Positions 39,584 to 47,611 of a stretch of DNA of 64,000 nucleotides are shown piece by piece; the first letter of the stretch is position 1; each line of letters opens with the position of its first letter. Both the position numbers and the translations under genes were made by a program. Location: positions 248,001 through 312,000 of the forward strand of contig NZ_NBYX01000006.1 in assembly GCF_002099195.1 (NCBI RefSeq). The letters run 5' to 3'. Source of the stretch: Burkholderia puraquae. GTDB lineage: Bacteria; Pseudomonadota; Gammaproteobacteria; Burkholderiales; Burkholderiaceae. The notes below the pieces were generated by a model that was not told where the DNA came from, ran no database searches, and was given only the letters and a program-made list of their open reading frames with translations.

Positions 39584-40084
39584 TCAGCCGCGCTTGCGCT
39601 CGTAGACGACGAACGCATAGCCGAACGTGTTCGGCGCGGCCGCCTGGTGCGCATCGCGCGACACTTCCTGCCACTGCGCGGCGTCGGGTGCCGGGAACGA
39701 TGCGTCGCCTTCGAAGTCGGCATCGATCTCGGTGACGACCAGCTTGTCCGCGAGTACGAGACCTTCCGCGTAGAGTTGCGCGCCGCCGATCAGGAACGCC
39801 TCGGGCACCCCGTCGCGCGCGGCGAGCGCCAGCGCGTCGGCGAGCGACGTGACCGTGTCGCAGCCGTCGAAGCGACGCGCTGCGTCGCGCGTGACGACGA
39901 TATTGCGGCGGCCCGGCAGCGGCCGGCCGATCGACTCGTGGGTCTTGCGGCCCATCACGATCGGTGCGCCCATCGTCGTGCGCTTGAAGAAGGCGAGATC
40001 CTCGGGAAGTTTCCAGGGCAACTGGTTGTCGCGGCCGATGATGCCGTTGCGGGCACGCGCGACGATCAGGGTCAACGTCGTCAT
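39584..40084 (-). CDS. folA: Dihydrofolate reductase
   Basis: A 166-residue chromosomal-type DHFR that regenerates tetrahydrofolate with NADPH. The N-terminal [51 protein letters not shown] and [13 protein letters not shown] are diagnostic. ATG 40084 fits the family start; upstream in-frame codons are not conserved. In many proteobacteria folA sits directly beside thyA. Here thyA is about 2.5 kb away on the opposite strand, with two other genes between. Confidence 0.95.
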   Translation of the reverse strand: MTTLTLIVARARNGIIGRDNQLPWKLPEDLAFFKRTTMGAPIVMGRKTHESIGRPLPGRRNIVVTRDAARRFDGCDTVTSLADALALAARDGVPEAFLIGGAQLYAEGLVLADKLVVTEIDADFEGDASFPAPDAAQWQEVSRDAHQAAAPNTFGYAFVVYERKRG

Positions 40085-40356
40085 GAAGGTCGGGGAGAGG
40101 AGAACCGGAATGGCGCCGATTCTACCGGAACGGCGGCGCGCGCCGGTTCCGGGTGCGCGCATCTGCCTTCCTACCCTGTGCGCCGCGACGCTTGAGGCAA
40201 TGCGTCGCGGCGACGGAATGAATAAAAAGCGTGCCCGCCGGGGGACGGAGCACAAAACCGTGCCGTGTTGCGAGATCGCCGATGCCGGCAGCCGATCGAT
40301 GCTGCCCAGGTCACTCCAATCAATACGTTATCCTGATCAAATGGATCGGCTCGCAC

Positions 40357-40683
40357 TCACTGGTGCGTACTGCCTTGCGTATTACCTTCCATCGCATGCT
40401 GCACGTCGCCGGGCTGCGGTGCCGGGACCGGCATCGGCAACACGGGCGGTGACGGGATCTCGTCCCACAGCGTCACCGAAGTCCGGCCGGCGGGCAGCGG
40501 TTGCGGTGACGACACGGTCACGATGCCGAACCCGTTGCCGTGCTGCATGCCCGGCGAGTTTGCCGCAAGCAGCATGGCACGGTCCGGATTCGTGCTTTCG
40601 TCTGCGCGTACGGGCGTGGGCGGACCGGCGGCCGCGACCGCGATGGTCATCGGCACGAAAGAAAGTAAAAGATGTTTTCGCAT
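40357..40683 (-). CDS. Small secreted Pro-rich protein, function unknown
   Basis: A 108-residue protein I do not recognise. Residues 1 to about 27 form a signal peptide (MRKHLLLSFVPMTIAVAAAG, cleavage near VRA). The mature part has no known domain; it contains VTVSSPQPLPAGRTSVTLWDEIP and a Pro-rich stretch (SPPVLPMPVPAPQPG). It has no cysteines and no membrane helix. Immediately upstream on the same strand is a good sigma54 promoter (40713-40728), and CGGAGA gives a ribosome-binding site. The divergent neighbour is a sigma54 activator, its likely regulator. Confidence 0.7.
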   Translation of the reverse strand: MRKHLLLSFVPMTIAVAAAGPPTPVRADESTNPDRAMLLAANSPGMQHGNGFGIVTVSSPQPLPAGRTSVTLWDEIPSPPVLPMPVPAPQPGDVQHAMEGNTQGSTHQ

Positions 40684-40712
40684 GGTCGCTGTCTCCGACG
40701 GTTTCCATATTC

Positions 40713-40728
40713 AGCGAAATACATGCCA
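40713..40728 (-). promoter_or_regulatory. Sigma54 (-24/-12) promoter of the small secreted protein
   Basis: On the minus strand the sequence reads TGGCATG-TATT-TCGCT (40728 down to 40713). This matches the consensus TGGCACG-N4-TTGCW in 10 of 12 defined positions, with the invariant GG and GC at the required spacing. Transcription would start near 40702, 19 bases before the ATG. Confidence 0.7.
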
Positions 40729-40802
40729 TCGCGCCGGGACCGTTGTCGAGACTGCGATTCGTGCGCATGCGTTGCGAATTGTGTCGAAAAACGGCTGAAA
40801 AT

Positions 40803-40818
40803 GTTTCAGGCTTGAAAC
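40803..40818. promoter_or_regulatory. Candidate upstream activator site
   Basis: GTTTCA-GGCT-TGAAAC is a perfect 6-bp inverted repeat centred about 84 bases upstream of the -24 element and about 108 bases from the predicted start. That is the usual distance for an enhancer bound by a sigma54 activator. The binding protein is inferred to be the product of 41189-42586. Confidence 0.5.
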
Positions 40819-41188
40819 GAGGGGGCTCGGGAATACTGCGGATTCAACCAATGCGCTTCAAGGATGAAAATCGTCGCATGTGTGGATGAGAGAACCCATC
40901 GCTGCGCGGCTGCTATGTGCAGACGATTGACATGCATCGACCTCCTGAGCGATTCGGCCGTATCGCCCACGGCGCTGAAATCGGATTGTCGTATTCAGTG
41001 CCTATAACCCAAGCTGTCTTATCAAAAAAATAACCAGACGCGAGATAAGCGCCATCATGCGAGGCATTGTCGTCGCCGCGCATCGGCATGGCGAATCGAG
41101 CCGCCTTCGGCTGACCCGATTCGATCCTTTTCGCACGTGACCTGGCGTGCACGGCAATCGTTAGACGGTTGATGAACGGGGTGAGCAT

Positions 41189-42586
41189 ATGGGCGCCGAT
41201 CAGCGGCACGTGATCTACTATTCGCGCGAACCGAACGACGCGTTGCGCAGCCATTTCGACGAATGCGGCTGGCGTGTCGATCTCGCTGAGACCGTGCGAG
41301 ACGTACGGCGCGTCGTGCAGCATGGTGTCGCGACGGCCGGGTTGCTCGACTTTTCGCCGGGCTTCAAGCCCTCGGACCTGCGCGAGCTCGAATCCTGTCT
41401 GAGCATTCAGCACATCGGCTGGATCGCGGCGACGCGCCGCGGCCAGTTGCAGGACGCCACGCTGCGCCATCTTATTCGCGACTATTGCTTCGACTACGTG
41501 ACGATGCCGTACGAGACGTCGCGGATCGTCGAGACCGTCGGTCATGCGCACGGCATGGTCGCGCTGACCGAACCCGTTGCACCGCCCGTCGGCGCCGGAC
41601 GCAGCGAAGGCGAAATGGTCGGGACCTGCGATGCGATGCTCGGGCTCTTCAGGACAATTCGCCGCGTCGCGGCCACTGACGCGCCGGTGTTCATTTCGGG
41701 CGAATCGGGTACGGGCAAGGAATTGACGGCGGTCGCGATTCACGAACGTTCGTCGCGCGCGCATGCGCCGTTCATCGCGATCAATTGCGGCGCGATCCCG
41801 TCGACGCTGCTGCAGGCCGAACTGTTCGGCTATGAGCGCGGCGCGTTCACCGGCGCGAACCAGCGCAAGATCGGCCGCGTCGAGGCTGCCAACGGCGGCA
41901 CGCTGTTTCTCGACGAGATCGGCGACTTGCCGCTCGAAAGCCAGGCAAGCCTGCTGCGCTTCCTGCAGGAAGGCAAGATCGAGCGGTTGGGTGCCCATGT
42001 GTCGGTGCCCGTCGACGTACGCGTGATCTGCGCGACACACGTGGACATGGAAGCGGCGCTGCGCGAAGGGCGGTTCCGCGAGGACCTGTTCCATCGTCTG
42101 TGCGTGCTGAAGATCGAGGAGCCGCCGCTGCGTGCGCGCGGCAAGGACATCGAGATACTCGCGCGCCACATGCTAGAGCGATTCAAGGGCGACGCGCATC
42201 GTCGCCTGCGCGGCTTTTCCCCTGATGCGGTTGCGTCGCTGTACGGCTATTCGTGGCCGGGCAACGTGCGCGAGCTGATCAATCGCGTGCGCCGCGCGAT
42301 CGTCATGTCGGAGGGCAGGATGATCACCGCGGCCGATCTCGAGCTGAACGACTTTGCGACGCTCGCGCCCGTGTCGCTGCTGGAGGCGCGCGAGGCGGCC
42401 GAACGGCAGGCGATCGAGCAGGCGCTGTTGCGCCATCGCGGCCGTTTCGCGGATGCCGCGCGCGAGCTCGGTGTGTCGCGCGTCACGCTCTACCGGCTGA
42501 TGTGCGCGCACGGCATGCGCGATCGCGGCGACACGCTGGCAGGGTTTTCGGCGACGTTGCCGGAGCTTCCGCATCACGCTTGCTAA
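41189..42586 (+). CDS. Sigma54-dependent enhancer-binding protein (VpsR-like layout)
   Basis: A 465-residue activator. Residues 1 to about 130 are a receiver-sized domain without the canonical phospho-acceptor pattern, resembling the atypical N-terminal domain of VpsR. About 140-375 is the AAA+ domain: Walker A GESGTGKE (from 171), GAFTGA at 218-223 intact, Walker [15 protein letters not shown], and the [11 protein letters not shown] region. The C-terminus is a Fis-type helix-turn-helix ([20 protein letters not shown]). VpsR relatives answer to cyclic di-GMP; whether this one does is not visible. GGGGTGAG precedes the ATG. It lies between folA and thyA, and diverges from a gene with a sigma54 promoter. 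Confidence 0.88.
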   Translation: MGADQRHVIYYSREPNDALRSHFDECGWRVDLAETVRDVRRVVQHGVATAGLLDFSPGFKPSDLRELESCLSIQHIGWIAATRRGQLQDATLRHLIRDYCFDYVTMPYETSRIVETVGHAHGMVALTEPVAPPVGAGRSEGEMVGTCDAMLGLFRTIRRVAATDAPVFISGESGTGKELTAVAIHERSSRAHAPFIAINCGAIPSTLLQAELFGYERGAFTGANQRKIGRVEAANGGTLFLDEIGDLPLESQASLLRFLQEGKIERLGAHVSVPVDVRVICATHVDMEAALREGRFREDLFHRLCVLKIEEPPLRARGKDIEILARHMLERFKGDAHRRLRGFSPDAVASLYGYSWPGNVRELINRVRRAIVMSEGRMITAADLELNDFATLAPVSLLEAREAAERQAIEQALLRHRGRFADAARELGVSRVTLYRLMCAHGMRDRGDTLAGFSATLPELPHHAC

Positions 42587-42627
42587 AATTGGCGGGTACG
42601 GCCGCCCTCGCGGCCGAAGGAACCCGC

Positions 42628-43599
42628 ATGAAACAGTATCTCGATCTCGTTCGTACCATTCTCGATACCGGCACCTGGCAGGAGAACCGCACGGGAATTC
42701 GCACCATCAGCATGCCGGGCGCGATGCTGCGCTTCGACCTGCAGCAAGGCTTCCCGGCCGTGACGACCAAGAAGCTCGCGTTCAAGTCCGCGATCGGCGA
42801 GCTGGTCGGTTTCCTGCGCGCGTCGCGCAGCGCGGCCGATTTCCGCGCGCTCGGCTGCAAGGTGTGGGACGCGAACGCGAACGAGAACGCGCAGTGGCTC
42901 GCGAACCCGTATCGCCAGGGCGTCGACGATCTCGGCGACGTATACGGCGTGCAATGGCGCCAGTGGCCGGGCTACAAGGTGCTCGACGCGGGTGCCGACG
43001 CGCAGATCGCCGATGCGACGCAGCGCGGCTTCCGGATCGTCACGCGTTTTGACGAAGACGGCGCGCCGAAGGTGCTGCTGTACAAGGCGATCGACCAGCT
43101 GCGCCAGTGCCTGGACACGATCATGGAGAACCCGTCCGACCGCCGCATCCTGTTTCACGCGTGGAATCCGGCCGTGCTCGACCAGATCGCGCTGCCGGCG
43201 TGCCATCTGCTGTACCAGTTCCTGCCGAATGCGACGAAGCGCGAAATCTCGCTGTGCCTGTACATCCGCAGCAACGACGTCGGCCTCGGTACGCCGTTCA
43301 ACCTGACGGAAGGGGCCGCGCTGCTGTCGCTCGTCGGCCGGCTGACGGGCTACACGCCGCGCTGGTTCACTTACTTCATCGGCGACGCGCACATCTACGA
43401 GAACCAGCTCGACATGCTGCAGCGTCAGCTCACGCGCGAGCCGTACGAAAGCCCGCGGCTCGAGATTGCCGAGCGTGTGCCGGAATACGCGAAGACGGGC
43501 GTCTACGCGCCCGAGTGGCTGGAGCAGATCGAGCCGTCCGATTTCGCGCTCGTCGGCTACCGCCACCATGAGCCGCTGACTGCGCCGATGGCGGTCTGA
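42628..43599 (+). CDS. thyA: Thymidylate synthase
   Basis: A 323-residue ThyA that methylates dUMP with methylene-tetrahydrofolate. The start [36 protein letters not shown], the catalytic cysteine Cys192 in [10 protein letters not shown], and [12 protein letters not shown] are intact. It is about 60 residues longer than E. coli ThyA because of an insertion in the middle ([20 protein letters not shown]), as in many betaproteobacterial enzymes. It starts 41 bases after the sigma54 activator on the same strand. A strong terminator follows. Confidence 0.96.
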   Translation: MKQYLDLVRTILDTGTWQENRTGIRTISMPGAMLRFDLQQGFPAVTTKKLAFKSAIGELVGFLRASRSAADFRALGCKVWDANANENAQWLANPYRQGVDDLGDVYGVQWRQWPGYKVLDAGADAQIADATQRGFRIVTRFDEDGAPKVLLYKAIDQLRQCLDTIMENPSDRRILFHAWNPAVLDQIALPACHLLYQFLPNATKREISLCLYIRSNDVGLGTPFNLTEGAALLSLVGRLTGYTPRWFTYFIGDAHIYENQLDMLQRQLTREPYESPRLEIAERVPEYAKTGVYAPEWLEQIEPSDFALVGYRHHEPLTAPMAV

Positions 43600-43647
43600 T
43601 CGCTCGACCCGGGCCGCGCGGATGCATCAGATCCGCGCCCCGCAGAT

Positions 43648-43684
43648 AAAGGGCCCGACCGGCTGATACCGGTCGGGCTTTTTT
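43648..43684. terminator. Terminator between thyA and the FecR/DUF6600 gene
   Basis: GCCCGACCGG, loop CTGATA, CCGGTCGGGC, six Ts. A short A run on the left lets it act weakly for the opposite strand. Confidence 0.9.
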
Positions 43685-43702
43685 GTTTCACGTTTGCGGC
43701 AC

Positions 43703-46294
43703 TTACTGGCGATGCCGTTCTTCGTGACCGCCTTGCGGCGGCGGGTTGCTTGGGTGCGGCGCCTCAACGTGCGGCGCCGGTTGCGGCCGCGGTTCCATGC
43801 GCGGTGCGGGCATCGACGGGCGCGGCTCCATCCGTGGCGCCGGTTGCGGTCTCGGCTCCATGCGAGGCGCGGGTTGTGGCCGGGGTTCCATGCGCGGCGC
43901 CTGCGGTTGCGGGCGCGGCATGTCATGCACGGCGGGGGCCGGCGGACGGTACTCGTTCACACGTGGCGGGGCGACTTCACGATGCGGCGCCGGTTGCGCG
44001 AATTCGGGGCGCGGTTGCGGCGCAGGTGCCGCCCGTTCCGGTTGCGGTTGCCCATGCTGGGCCGGCGTCGGGAAATCGGGGTGCGGACGCGGCTGCGGAA
44101 TCTGCGCCGTATTGTCGAGCCGCGGCTGCGGTAATGCGCGCGGCGCGTCGTTCCGGCTGCCGGGCTGCGCGCCCTGCGGAGTCGGCACGCCGTCCGGATG
44201 CGGCAGCGCGGCGCTGCGCACGGGCGGCAGCGCATTCTGTCCTGCCGCATGCAGCGCGGTCGGCGGAGCAGGGTGCTGTCGCTCCATCGGTGTGTGCGGC
44301 TGCATCCACGCGGGCGACGGCGCCTCGGCTGCGCGCGCGTTGCCGAGGCCGGACGGATTGTTGTTCGCTACCGGCGGATGCGGGACGCCGTTGCCGGGCC
44401 CGAATGCCTGATGTGGCATCGGGTTGCCGGCTGCCTGCGGCATGCCGCCGTTGGCAAAACGCGGGGCGTTGGGGTTTTCGCCGTTCGCGGGCCGCATGAC
44501 GTTCGGCATGCCCGGCATCGGTGCTCCCGGCCGCCCGGCCTGCACGGCGGCCGGCTGGCCTTCGCGCGGCGCACGAGCCGGCTGCACGACAGGGCCGTGC
44601 GGGTTCACGAGCTGTACGTTGTGCATCGCCCATGCGCCGCTGCCCGGCTTACCCGGTACGCGAACCGGACGAGCCGTATAGTCGGCCGGCACGTTCGTCT
44701 TCACGACAGGCGCGCCGGCACCCGGCACGCGCCCGCCTTGCTGCGCGAGGTGGGCCGCGGCGTGGTCGCGATACGCGGCCGGCACGGCAGGATTGCGCGT
44801 CGCGACGTACGGGTGCTGAGCAATCGCCGCTGGCGGGCGGTAGGTCGCATTGCGCAGCCCGCCCGTGAAGCTCTGGCGCACCGGCGCAATGCCCGGCGTA
44901 CCCGGCGTGACGTGCGCATTGCGCCATTGCTGCGGGTCGACGTGCTGCGAGAAGTGTGCGACAGGCTGGCCGTGCACGAACGCGGAGGCCGGTACGGCCG
45001 TGATCGCATGCGGCGCGCGGAAGTTGACGTACGTCTTGTTGATGTTGGTGATATTGGTGATGTTCGTCACGTTCACGGTCTTGTTCACGTTGACGTTGTT
45101 CACCACGATGTTGCGGTTCACCCGGTCGTAGTAGTGCGGGCTCCAGCCGCCCCAGCCAGGATGCCACGGTTCGCCCGGGCCGAGCGCGAACCACGCGCAG
45201 CCGGCTGCGGCGACGCCGCCCACCGTGAGCGCGACGCTCCAGTCGGGACCGCCGCCACCGCCCACGAACGCAACGAGTGCCGGTGCATAGGCAGGCGGCT
45301 GGCTGACGACCAGCGGGCCCGGTACCCAGGCCCAGCTATCGTCCACATATGCCCAGCGGCCGTAGTGATACGGCGCGAAACCCCACGGCGCGTCGTCGAC
45401 CCACGTCCAGCCCCACGGTGCCTGCCAGATCCAGTGGCCGTCGTGATACGGCGCCCAGTCGGCCGGCGTGTCGTTCGGCACCCATACCTGACCGTAATTC
45501 GGGGTTTCGCGCCACGTGCCGTTCGCGTCGAGATCCTGGTACCCGGGAATGTCGCGGGACACATAGCGGGCCGACACCGAGCGCTCTTCGGCCGCGTCAC
45601 GGCTGGCGGCCCACTGGTCGAGCGCATCGGGGCCTGGTGCGGCCGATTGCTGCGCGACCTGCAGGTCGGTGCCCGTGAACACGACCTGCTGCCCGGGCGA
45701 CAGCGGGTACTGGCCATTGCTGCCGTAGACGGTCGCACTGCCGCTGCGCACCGTGACCGTCGTGCTCGCGCCGTTCGGCGCGACGTCGACGCGATAGTCG
45801 CCGGGGCCCGTGATGCCGAGCGCGAGGTTAGGCGTGTCGATTTCGTACGATCCGCCGGCCGGCAGATCGCGCACGTGGGTCGATACGGTGCCGAGCCCCA
45901 CTTTCAGCTGCGTCGTCGTGTCGTCGAGGTTCAGTACCGACAGGCTCGTCGACTCGCCGAGCCGTACCGCGGTCGAGCCGACGTGCAGTTCCGAGCGCGC
46001 ACCGGCATCGTTCCAGAGCTGGTCGCCGGTCGTCAGCGGCCGGTTCACGGCGGCATACGACCACGTATCGGTGCCGGCCGGCTCGGTCGTCACGGCGCCC
46101 GACAGGTAATTGAGCCGCGCGACACGGCTGGGCGGATCGCCGCCGGGTTGCCGTGCCGCGGTCGCATAGGGAGGGGCGCCGGCCGATTGCGCGAACGCGG
46201 GGGGCAGTGCCGCAAGCGCGACGAACGCGAGCAGCGTGCAGCGGGCGGTTCGCTTGAGCGTGAACAGGGTGGCCATGGTGAGCGTCTTCGTCAT
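43703..46294 (-). CDS. Large exported FecR/DUF6600 protein with Pro-rich repeats
   Basis: An 863-residue exported protein of unknown function. A signal peptide lies at about residues 14-35 (TARCTLLAFVALAALPPAFA). About 85-215 is FecR-like (GDQLWNDAGARSELHVGS, VRSGSATVYGSNGQYPLSPGQQVVF). About 250-335 is DUF6600, rich in Trp and Tyr (TWRETPNYGQVWVPNDTPADW, GWTWVDDAPWGFAPYHYGRW). An Asn/Val/Thr-rich stretch (NVNVNKTVNVTNITNITNI) follows, and the last 400 residues are Pro/Ala/Gln/Arg-rich and probably disordered, ending in four copies of APRMEPRP. FecR domains normally sense or inhibit sigma factors, but none is nearby. Start 46294 is chosen; ATG 46276 is possible. Confidence 0.82.
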   Translation of the reverse strand: MTKTLTMATLFTLKRTARCTLLAFVALAALPPAFAQSAGAPPYATAARQPGGDPPSRVARLNYLSGAVTTEPAGTDTWSYAAVNRPLTTGDQLWNDAGARSELHVGSTAVRLGESTSLSVLNLDDTTTQLKVGLGTVSTHVRDLPAGGSYEIDTPNLALGITGPGDYRVDVAPNGASTTVTVRSGSATVYGSNGQYPLSPGQQVVFTGTDLQVAQQSAAPGPDALDQWAASRDAAEERSVSARYVSRDIPGYQDLDANGTWRETPNYGQVWVPNDTPADWAPYHDGHWIWQAPWGWTWVDDAPWGFAPYHYGRWAYVDDSWAWVPGPLVVSQPPAYAPALVAFVGGGGGPDWSVALTVGGVAAAGCAWFALGPGEPWHPGWGGWSPHYYDRVNRNIVVNNVNVNKTVNVTNITNITNINKTYVNFRAPHAITAVPASAFVHGQPVAHFSQHVDPQQWRNAHVTPGTPGIAPVRQSFTGGLRNATYRPPAAIAQHPYVATRNPAVPAAYRDHAAAHLAQQGGRVPGAGAPVVKTNVPADYTARPVRVPGKPGSGAWAMHNVQLVNPHGPVVQPARAPREGQPAAVQAGRPGAPMPGMPNVMRPANGENPNAPRFANGGMPQAAGNPMPHQAFGPGNGVPHPPVANNNPSGLGNARAAEAPSPAWMQPHTPMERQHPAPPTALHAAGQNALPPVRSAALPHPDGVPTPQGAQPGSRNDAPRALPQPRLDNTAQIPQPRPHPDFPTPAQHGQPQPERAAPAPQPRPEFAQPAPHREVAPPRVNEYRPPAPAVHDMPRPQPQAPRMEPRPQPAPRMEPRPQPAPRMEPRPSMPAPRMEPRPQPAPHVEAPHPSNPPPQGGHEERHRQ
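43772..43900 (-). repeat. In-frame tandem repeat of about 30 bases
   Basis: Four near-identical units encode APRMEPRPQP, APRMEPRPQP, APRMEPRPSMP and APRMEPRPQP at the C-terminus of the FecR/DUF6600 protein. The third copy carries a one-residue change in length. Such repeats often vary in number between strains. Confidence 0.85.
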
Positions 46295-46438
46295 TATCGC
46301 GGCGCGTCGATTCGTGCCGTTGAGTTCACAATATCCGCTCGGCCTGTTTCAGTGCTCGGTGTTTTGTAAGTCGGATGGCACGCGATGTAACAAAACCTGT
46401 CGATCGCGCGCCGTTGTCGTGCAGACGCAATGCAGGCG

Positions 46439-47146
46439 TCAAGCAGACGTAAGCCACCCGTCGAAAACCTGCTGTCCGGGCACGGTGACGCGCAGCACGC
46501 GCGGCCGTGCGGCGCGCTCGATCCACCCGTGCGCGCAGAAGCTCTCGAGCAGCGCTGCACCGAGTGCGCCGCCGAGATGCGAGCGCCGCTCGCTCCAGTC
46601 GAGGCAGCCGCACGCGAAGCGGCGCCGGCGCGTGCGTTGCTGCGCGACGTCGATGCCCCATTGCGCGAGCGCCTGGGTGCCGAGTTCGGTGGTCTCGATC
46701 GCATCGCCGTCGGCAAGCAGCCAGCCGCGCGCAGTAAGCCCGTCGAAGATGCGTACCGCAAGTTCGCCGGCCATGTGGTCGTAGCAGGTGCGCGCATAGC
46801 GCAATTCGGCCGGAACCGTGCGGGACGGCGACGGAACCGGGCGATGCGGCGCGGCCGCACGGGCGACGTTCGCGAGCGCCTCGAGCGATGCCGCGATGTC
46901 GGCCGATGCGATCCGGTAGTAGCGGTGCCGGCCGCGCACGTCGAGCGCGAGCAGGCCGCCTTCGGTCAAGCGTGCGAGGTGGGCGCTTGCGGCGGAGGGC
47001 GACAGCCCCGCGATCATCGTCAGTTCGCCTGCCGGTCGTGCACTGCCGTCCATCAGCACCCACAGCATCGCGGCGCGCCCGGGGTCGGCGATCAGTGAAC
47101 CGATGCGGCTCAGGCCTGGAAAGTGGTGGTCGTCTTGGTCGGTCAT
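46439..47146 (-). CDS. ArsR-type winged-helix regulator
   Basis: A 235-residue regulator. Residues about 12-90 form an ArsR-like winged helix: IGSLIADPGRAAMLWVLMDGSARPAGELTMIAGLSPSAASAHLARLTEGGLLALDVRGRHRYYRI by segments. The metal-binding cysteines of classical ArsR/SmtB proteins are absent from the recognition helix. The C-terminal 130 residues form an extra domain with Cys residues (FACGCLDWSERRSHLGGALG) seen in longer ArsR relatives, so the effector is unknown. An inverted repeat upstream (47193-47228) is a likely autoregulatory operator. Confidence 0.85.
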   Translation of the reverse strand: MTDQDDHHFPGLSRIGSLIADPGRAAMLWVLMDGSARPAGELTMIAGLSPSAASAHLARLTEGGLLALDVRGRHRYYRIASADIAASLEALANVARAAAPHRPVPSPSRTVPAELRYARTCYDHMAGELAVRIFDGLTARGWLLADGDAIETTELGTQALAQWGIDVAQQRTRRRRFACGCLDWSERRSHLGGALGAALLESFCAHGWIERAARPRVLRVTVPGQQVFDGWLTSA

Positions 47147-47192
47147 CGTCGTGTCTCGTCAGCGGGATGATCTTCAGTGTAGTGGGCGCCCG

Positions 47193-47228
47193 CATTCGAT
47201 GTTTCGCTTTTGGCTGAAATGTCGGATG
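47193..47228. promoter_or_regulatory. Probable operator of the ArsR-type gene
   Basis: CATTCGATGTTTC (47193-47205) and GAAATGTCGGATG (47216-47228) form an imperfect inverted repeat, 10 of 13 positions paired, around a 10-base A+T-richer centre. It ends 46 bases before the ArsR-type start codon, where a repressor would block transcription. Confidence 0.55.
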
Positions 47229-47340
47229 CAGCGGCGCAGGCATCGTCGACGCGGCGACCCGGGCTGCGGCCGCTTGCGGGGCGCGCGTAGAATGGCCGAA
47301 AGCGGCCGCAGCGGGCGGCCGCACGTGACACGACGCAACG

Positions 47341-47481
47341 ATGAAGACGATTTTCTGTTTGCTGGCGGCCGCGCTCGTGTGCGCGGCTTGTGCGCAGGGC
47401 GGTACGGGCGCGGCCGGCGAGCGCGGCGGCAGCCTCGAGATGTACGGAACGATCGATCAGGGCATCACAGTGCGCCGCTGA
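47341..47481 (+). CDS. 46-residue secreted peptide, porin-N-terminus-like
   Basis: A short reading frame that fits an exported peptide. The start MKTIFCLLAAALVCAACAQ is a plausible signal peptide, and CAAC could be a loose lipobox, though position -3 is Cys rather than Leu or Val. The rest is Gly-rich (GGTGAAGERGGS) and ends LEMYGTIDQGITVRR. That end resembles the first strand of Burkholderia porins (TLYGVIDAGI type). No strong ribosome-binding site is visible. It sits between the ArsR-type gene (divergent) and the thioesterase, so it could be the ArsR target. Function unknown. Confidence 0.6.
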   Translation: MKTIFCLLAAALVCAACAQGGTGAAGERGGSLEMYGTIDQGITVRR

Positions 47482-47566
47482 TCGGCGCCGGCCGCGAGCG
47501 CGCCGGGCATGGCTCCGGCAGCCGCGCCACACGGGGCGCCCCGCGACGCGTTGCCGCAGTGCAACG

Positions 47567-47572
47567 TATAAT
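47567..47572 (+). promoter_or_regulatory. Possible -10 element of the thioesterase gene
   Basis: A consensus TATAAT 40 bases before the thioesterase start. No good -35 at the right distance (TTGCCG at 47551 is too near). Confidence 0.35.
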
Positions 47573-47611
47573 GGCCCGATTACAGCGCCCCTGCCGCCTG
47601 GAGCCAACAAG

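Larger units (their letters stand above)
40684..41188. other. Long control region between the small secreted protein and the sigma54 activator
   Basis: A 505-base region without a convincing gene. It contains the sigma54 promoter just described, the palindrome at 40803-40818, and A+T-rich patches (for example around 41010-41030). I see no clear promoter for the activator gene itself. Confidence 0.6.

Noticed and set aside
43772-43900. A CRISPR-like array
   Set aside because: The repeats are contiguous, in frame and within a coding region, with no unique spacers.
44198-46369. A 723-codon open frame on the plus strand
   Set aside because: It is antisense to the FecR/DUF6600 gene, whose signal peptide and domains are clear. 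The plus-strand product is low-complexity Arg-rich.
46374-46389. A second sigma54 promoter (TGGCACGCGATGTAAC)
   Set aside because: The -24 half is excellent, but the -12 half lacks the required GC, and no gene starts downstream on that strand at a suitable distance.
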